A DNA stretch of 64,000 nt from assembly GCA_964484325.1 (NCBI GenBank), contig CAZAEE010000007.1, positions 1 to 64,000 of the forward strand, in the 5' to 3' direction. Below the pieces are notes generated by a model that saw only the letters and a program-made list of their open reading frames with translations, was not told the origin of the DNA and did not search any database. The translations under genes and the position numbers were made by a program. The first letter of the stretch is position 1; every line of letters begins with the position of its first letter. This document shows positions 61,571 through 64,000 of this stretch, piece after piece. The stretch is from CAYLXX01 sp964484325 (GTDB lineage: Bacteria; Patescibacteriota; Microgenomatia; UBA1406; GWC2-37-13).

Positions 61571-61918
61571 CTATTCAAATAATGTGACTACTTTAAATCC
61601 CAAAATGAGAACTTTTTCATCTGCAGATATTTTTCTCTTATAATATCGTTGAAATATATCTTTTTGCTCTGATTTGGATGAGTAAACTTCGTGACCGATA
61701 GTATCTATAGGTAAATCTCCAAACGTAGTTACAGATTTTTTGATAATTTCCACTTCAGCAAAATTTTTACTCGTTTGGCTATTTCTCACAAAAAGAGTAT
61801 CCCCAACATTTAGGAAAGCGTATTTACTTCCTACCCTATAAGTAAATGTTTTCGATCCGTTTTTAATGAGTGGTACGAGATTCGGAGCAAAACCAATGGA
61901 AATATCTTGAAATTTCAT
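61571..61918 (-). CDS. ASCH/PUA-like domain protein
   Basis: The 115 residues read like an ASCH domain: an early LVPLIKNGSKTFTYRVGSK, then FLNVGDTLFVRNSQTSKNFAEVEIIKKSVTTFGDLP and a final KVLILGFKVV strand. ASCH domains are RNA-binding folds related to PUA, sometimes with esterase or nuclease activity; which applies is unknown. It follows the membrane glycosyltransferase by 3 bases. Confidence 0.7.
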   Translation of the reverse strand: MKFQDISIGFAPNLVPLIKNGSKTFTYRVGSKYAFLNVGDTLFVRNSQTSKNFAEVEIIKKSVTTFGDLPIDTIGHEVYSSKSEQKDIFQRYYKRKISADEKVLILGFKVVTLFE

Positions 61919-61921
61919 ACA

Positions 61922-63244
61922 TTAGTAAAGAGTTTGGATTTCATACCCATACCCGTTAAAGACAAACGCGCGAGCCGGATAAGATGGCAAAGTATTGCGA
62001 ATGCGGTTTTTGGGTATGAGCACTTTACCAACAAAGTCGGGTATTTCTTCGTAGTTTTTTGAATAAATATAGACGTTGTTTTCTCCTACATAATACTGCA
62101 CGACAAAATAGTCAAGTTCTGAGGATACATAGATTACATCATGGGGACGGACTAACCCTTTCATTTCACGAAGTATTTGAGATACATGCGTTTTAGTTCG
62201 ATACTTTATCTGAAGAGTATTGTAATGAAATGTAAGAGTAATGAGCAAAAAAACAATAAGTAATCCCCAAACTTTTTTTACAACCGTCAGTGAATATATG
62301 ATAAGAAAAAGCAGTCCCGGAACACACAGGATAAGATATCTTGGAAGATATAAAGGTTTGATAAATGAAATTAAAAAAATCACAAGGACCGGAAGAAAAG
62401 TCCAGCTAATTAAAGCTGTATATAACTGTAGATTATGAGGATGATGTTTTTTGATTTTTTTATACCCCAATAATAACGTCACCATGATAAAAAAAGACAT
62501 AAGTAAAAGAAACGTCGGATAGCCGAACTTATTTAGATCCGGAAAGTTAAAATTTTTCTCGTAGCCGGTAAAAAGGACGCTTGGTAGATAAAAGAGATCA
62601 ACCAGCTTAACTTTTTCAATCCAAAATTGACTGGACGAAGTCACCCGCTGCATAATCACAAAAATAAGCCACGGCAGAAATGCTACAAGTGATCTCAATA
62701 TCCAAGGCAGTTTTTCACGCGAGTGAGTGCCCTTGGTCAATTTTAGATATACAATCTGTGAAAAAACACCAAGCAGCATAAAGTAATGAGTATACAATCC
62801 TGCAATTGTTGCCAATACATAAAGTCGTTTTTTACCTGTGAAAAATGCGTAAAAAGACAGCAGTGCCAAAAAAGCAAACATACTGTATGCACGTGCTTCA
62901 AATGCATAGTAAAGAAGAATTGGGTTAATGAAAAAAAACAACATACCAAGAAAACTTTTTACATGGTCAAACTTAAATACATCAAGCAGAAAGTGAAAAG
63001 CGACAAAAAGGAGTCCAATAAAACAAAACAGCGATAACGAACGGAGTGCAATTTCAGATGACCCAAAAAACATGATCCAGACTTTAAGAATCATCGTAAA
63101 AAGTGGCGGCGAAAAATCTTTCACCGACAGAAAAATGATCTCAAGAAAGCTTTTTTTGGAAAGAAGATAGGAAAACGCTTCGTCTCTCCAGAGATCTTGC
63201 ACAAAAAACACCAGCGCTGTGTGAGTAAAAAGGTACTGTATCAT
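61922..63244 (-). CDS. Multi-pass membrane glycosyltransferase (GT39/ArnT-like)
   Basis: The 440 residues contain about ten predicted membrane helices and the GT-C landmark DLWRDEAFSYLLSKKS in the first loop. Later come LLYYAFEARAYSMFAFLALLSF and TIAGLYTHYFML, as in ArnT/PMT-type proteins. Such enzymes move a sugar from a polyprenyl phosphate to an extracytoplasmic acceptor. The donor could come from the GT2-GtrA enzyme (inference). It lies 10 bases after the next glycosyltransferase. Confidence 0.82.
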   Translation of the reverse strand: MIQYLFTHTALVFFVQDLWRDEAFSYLLSKKSFLEIIFLSVKDFSPPLFTMILKVWIMFFGSSEIALRSLSLFCFIGLLFVAFHFLLDVFKFDHVKSFLGMLFFFINPILLYYAFEARAYSMFAFLALLSFYAFFTGKKRLYVLATIAGLYTHYFMLLGVFSQIVYLKLTKGTHSREKLPWILRSLVAFLPWLIFVIMQRVTSSSQFWIEKVKLVDLFYLPSVLFTGYEKNFNFPDLNKFGYPTFLLLMSFFIMVTLLLGYKKIKKHHPHNLQLYTALISWTFLPVLVIFLISFIKPLYLPRYLILCVPGLLFLIIYSLTVVKKVWGLLIVFLLITLTFHYNTLQIKYRTKTHVSQILREMKGLVRPHDVIYVSSELDYFVVQYYVGENNVYIYSKNYEEIPDFVGKVLIPKNRIRNTLPSYPARAFVFNGYGYEIQTLY

Positions 63245-63254
63245 GATTTTAATT

Positions 63255-64000
63255 TTAGACTTTTTCCGTCACTTTGTAGGTGATCTTTTTTCCAAGAATA
63301 AGGCGAGTATGGGCATCAAGTGCTGGTAGAGAAGATAAAACAAAGGACACCAAAGGGAGAAGATACCATTGGATAAGAAGGAACGGCACATTGATAATTT
63401 TTGTTTTGATATCGAGTTTGTTACGAATCTGAAAATCAAGATAGACATAGAGAATAAGCATGATTGAAGCCAAGGTCAAAATAAGTCCTGATGCCTGCGG
63501 TAAGATGAAACCCAGAACAGTTCTTTTAAAAACCGGATTCACCAATGGCGGGATCGAGGCGCTGATTGTCAGGAGAAAAAATGACACCGGCCATAACAGA
63601 TGGTTTTCAATAAGATACAGTAACTTTTTCAACTTGATTGATGTTTTGATGTGATCTGAGGAAAAAAACTTCTTCCAGTTATAACCAACATCAGTGACGC
63701 CCCAGGCCCAACGACGTTCCTGTTCATATCGATTCAGAAGCGTTTTCACAATGCTTCCCGAATAGACCGCATCTCCGTTAACAATGGTGTAGAGAGGAAC
63801 GGTTCGAACTCTCTCTCCCAAAGCAAAAAAAGCTTGATAATAGATGTGCCAATCTTCAGGAATAATATCAACATGCCAGTACCCGACTTTTTGCAATAAC
63901 CATAAACTGGTTGAATAGGTTGAAATCTGTATGAGTCGTTCCTTTTGCGAAAGAAAAGCGAGTCTGACAATCGAAGATAATGTTGCCTGTATTCGAACAA
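63255..64000 (-). CDS. Membrane GT2-type glycosyltransferase, 5' part missing
   Basis: The frame is open from the window edge to the stop at 63255, so about 248 C-terminal residues are seen and the N-terminus is outside. An apparent start at 63896 is internal. The sequence includes LAFLSQKERLIQ, GYWHVDIIPEDWHIYYQAFF and RRWAWGVTDVG (the Q/RxxRW-type motif of processive GT2 enzymes). Three or four membrane helices follow. It probably builds or extends a surface polysaccharide. Confidence 0.8.
   Translation of the reverse strand, partial: VRIQATLSSIVRLAFLSQKERLIQISTYSTSLWLLQKVGYWHVDIIPEDWHIYYQAFFALGERVRTVPLYTIVNGDAVYSGSIVKTLLNRYEQERRWAWGVTDVGYNWKKFFSSDHIKTSIKLKKLLYLIENHLLWPVSFFLLTISASIPPLVNPVFKRTVLGFILPQASGLILTLASIMLILYVYLDFQIRNKLDIKTKIINVPFLLIQWYLLPLVSFVLSSLPALDAHTRLILGKKITYKVTEKV

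Noticed and set aside
63746..64000. Second open frame at the right edge of the window
   Set aside because: The glycosyltransferase frame is open through the same region and carries the recognisable motifs; the other frame is a shadow.

Overview
The window reads as chromosomal DNA of a small-genome bacterium. The gene style points to the Candidate Phyla Radiation (Patescibacteria), most likely Microgenomates: short versions of core proteins (a 481-residue IF-2 starting at the G domain, a 246-residue HrcA), a short archaeal-style AspRS, LytR_C, DUF4012, DUF3048 and DUF5679 proteins, and many tiny membrane proteins. Base composition is moderately AT-rich. TGA, TAA and TAG all act as stops, so UGA is not recoded here. 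The phylum call is inference; no 16S rRNA gene lies in the window.

Layout. 1-2.1 kb: tail of tRNA-Ser and a secreted PIG-L-type deacetylase. 2.1-5.3 kb: a Lon-like ATPase without protease domain, divergent from groES-groEL. 5.3-8.3 kb: a VOC protein, typA and a membrane LytR_C protein. 8.3-10.1 kb: small unknowns, a sigma-region-4-like protein and tRNA-Tyr. 10.1-16 kb: a membrane-anchored unknown, dacA, aspS, then a 175-nt leader with competing hairpins before a 775-residue unknown gene. 16-25.7 kb: recJ and rmuC (divergent), then nusA-infB with a degenerate DHH protein, a hidden 51-residue membrane protein, L25 and a DUF4012 protein. 25.7-32 kb: nucleotidyltransferase-thpR, a DUF5679 zinc ribbon, and a DUF3048-wHTH-secD-secF-CYTH operon. 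32-37.4 kb: MBL hydrolase, cca, Nudix, endonuclease IV and unknown genes. 37.4-43.4 kb: hrcA-grpE-dnaK-dnaJ-HD, efp and a RodZ-like protein. 43.4-50.4 kb: radA, argS, an unknown, an M23 cell-wall hydrolase and DUF763. 50.4-64 kb: a long leftward run of envelope-glycan genes (PEGA/SH3 protein, GT2-GtrA, UDP-xylose synthase-like, Ugd, RmlD, RmlB, a WecA/TagO-like transferase and two membrane glycosyltransferases) mixed with a MiaB-like enzyme, glyA, an ITPase and an ASCH protein.

How the genes fit together. Both chaperone sets are present. The hrcA promoter carries a 27-bp CIRCE-like inverted repeat, and its left half-site (TTAGCAGAC) recurs at the groES promoter, so one HrcA circuit may control both. 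The glycan cluster can make UDP-glucuronate and probably UDP-xylose, the keto-sugar intermediate of the dTDP-rhamnose pathway, and lipid-linked sugars.

The most striking general property is promoter placement. At about twenty genes a TATAAT-like box, often preceded by TGN, ends only 5-10 bases before the start codon, which predicts leaderless mRNAs. The few genes with a strong Shine-Dalgarno sequence (the VOC gene and the DUF5679 gene) are exceptions. The best candidate for an undescribed system is the leader at 13535-13709: promoter, a 23-codon reading frame, three mutually overlapping hairpins and an intrinsic terminator directly before a large gene of unknown function.
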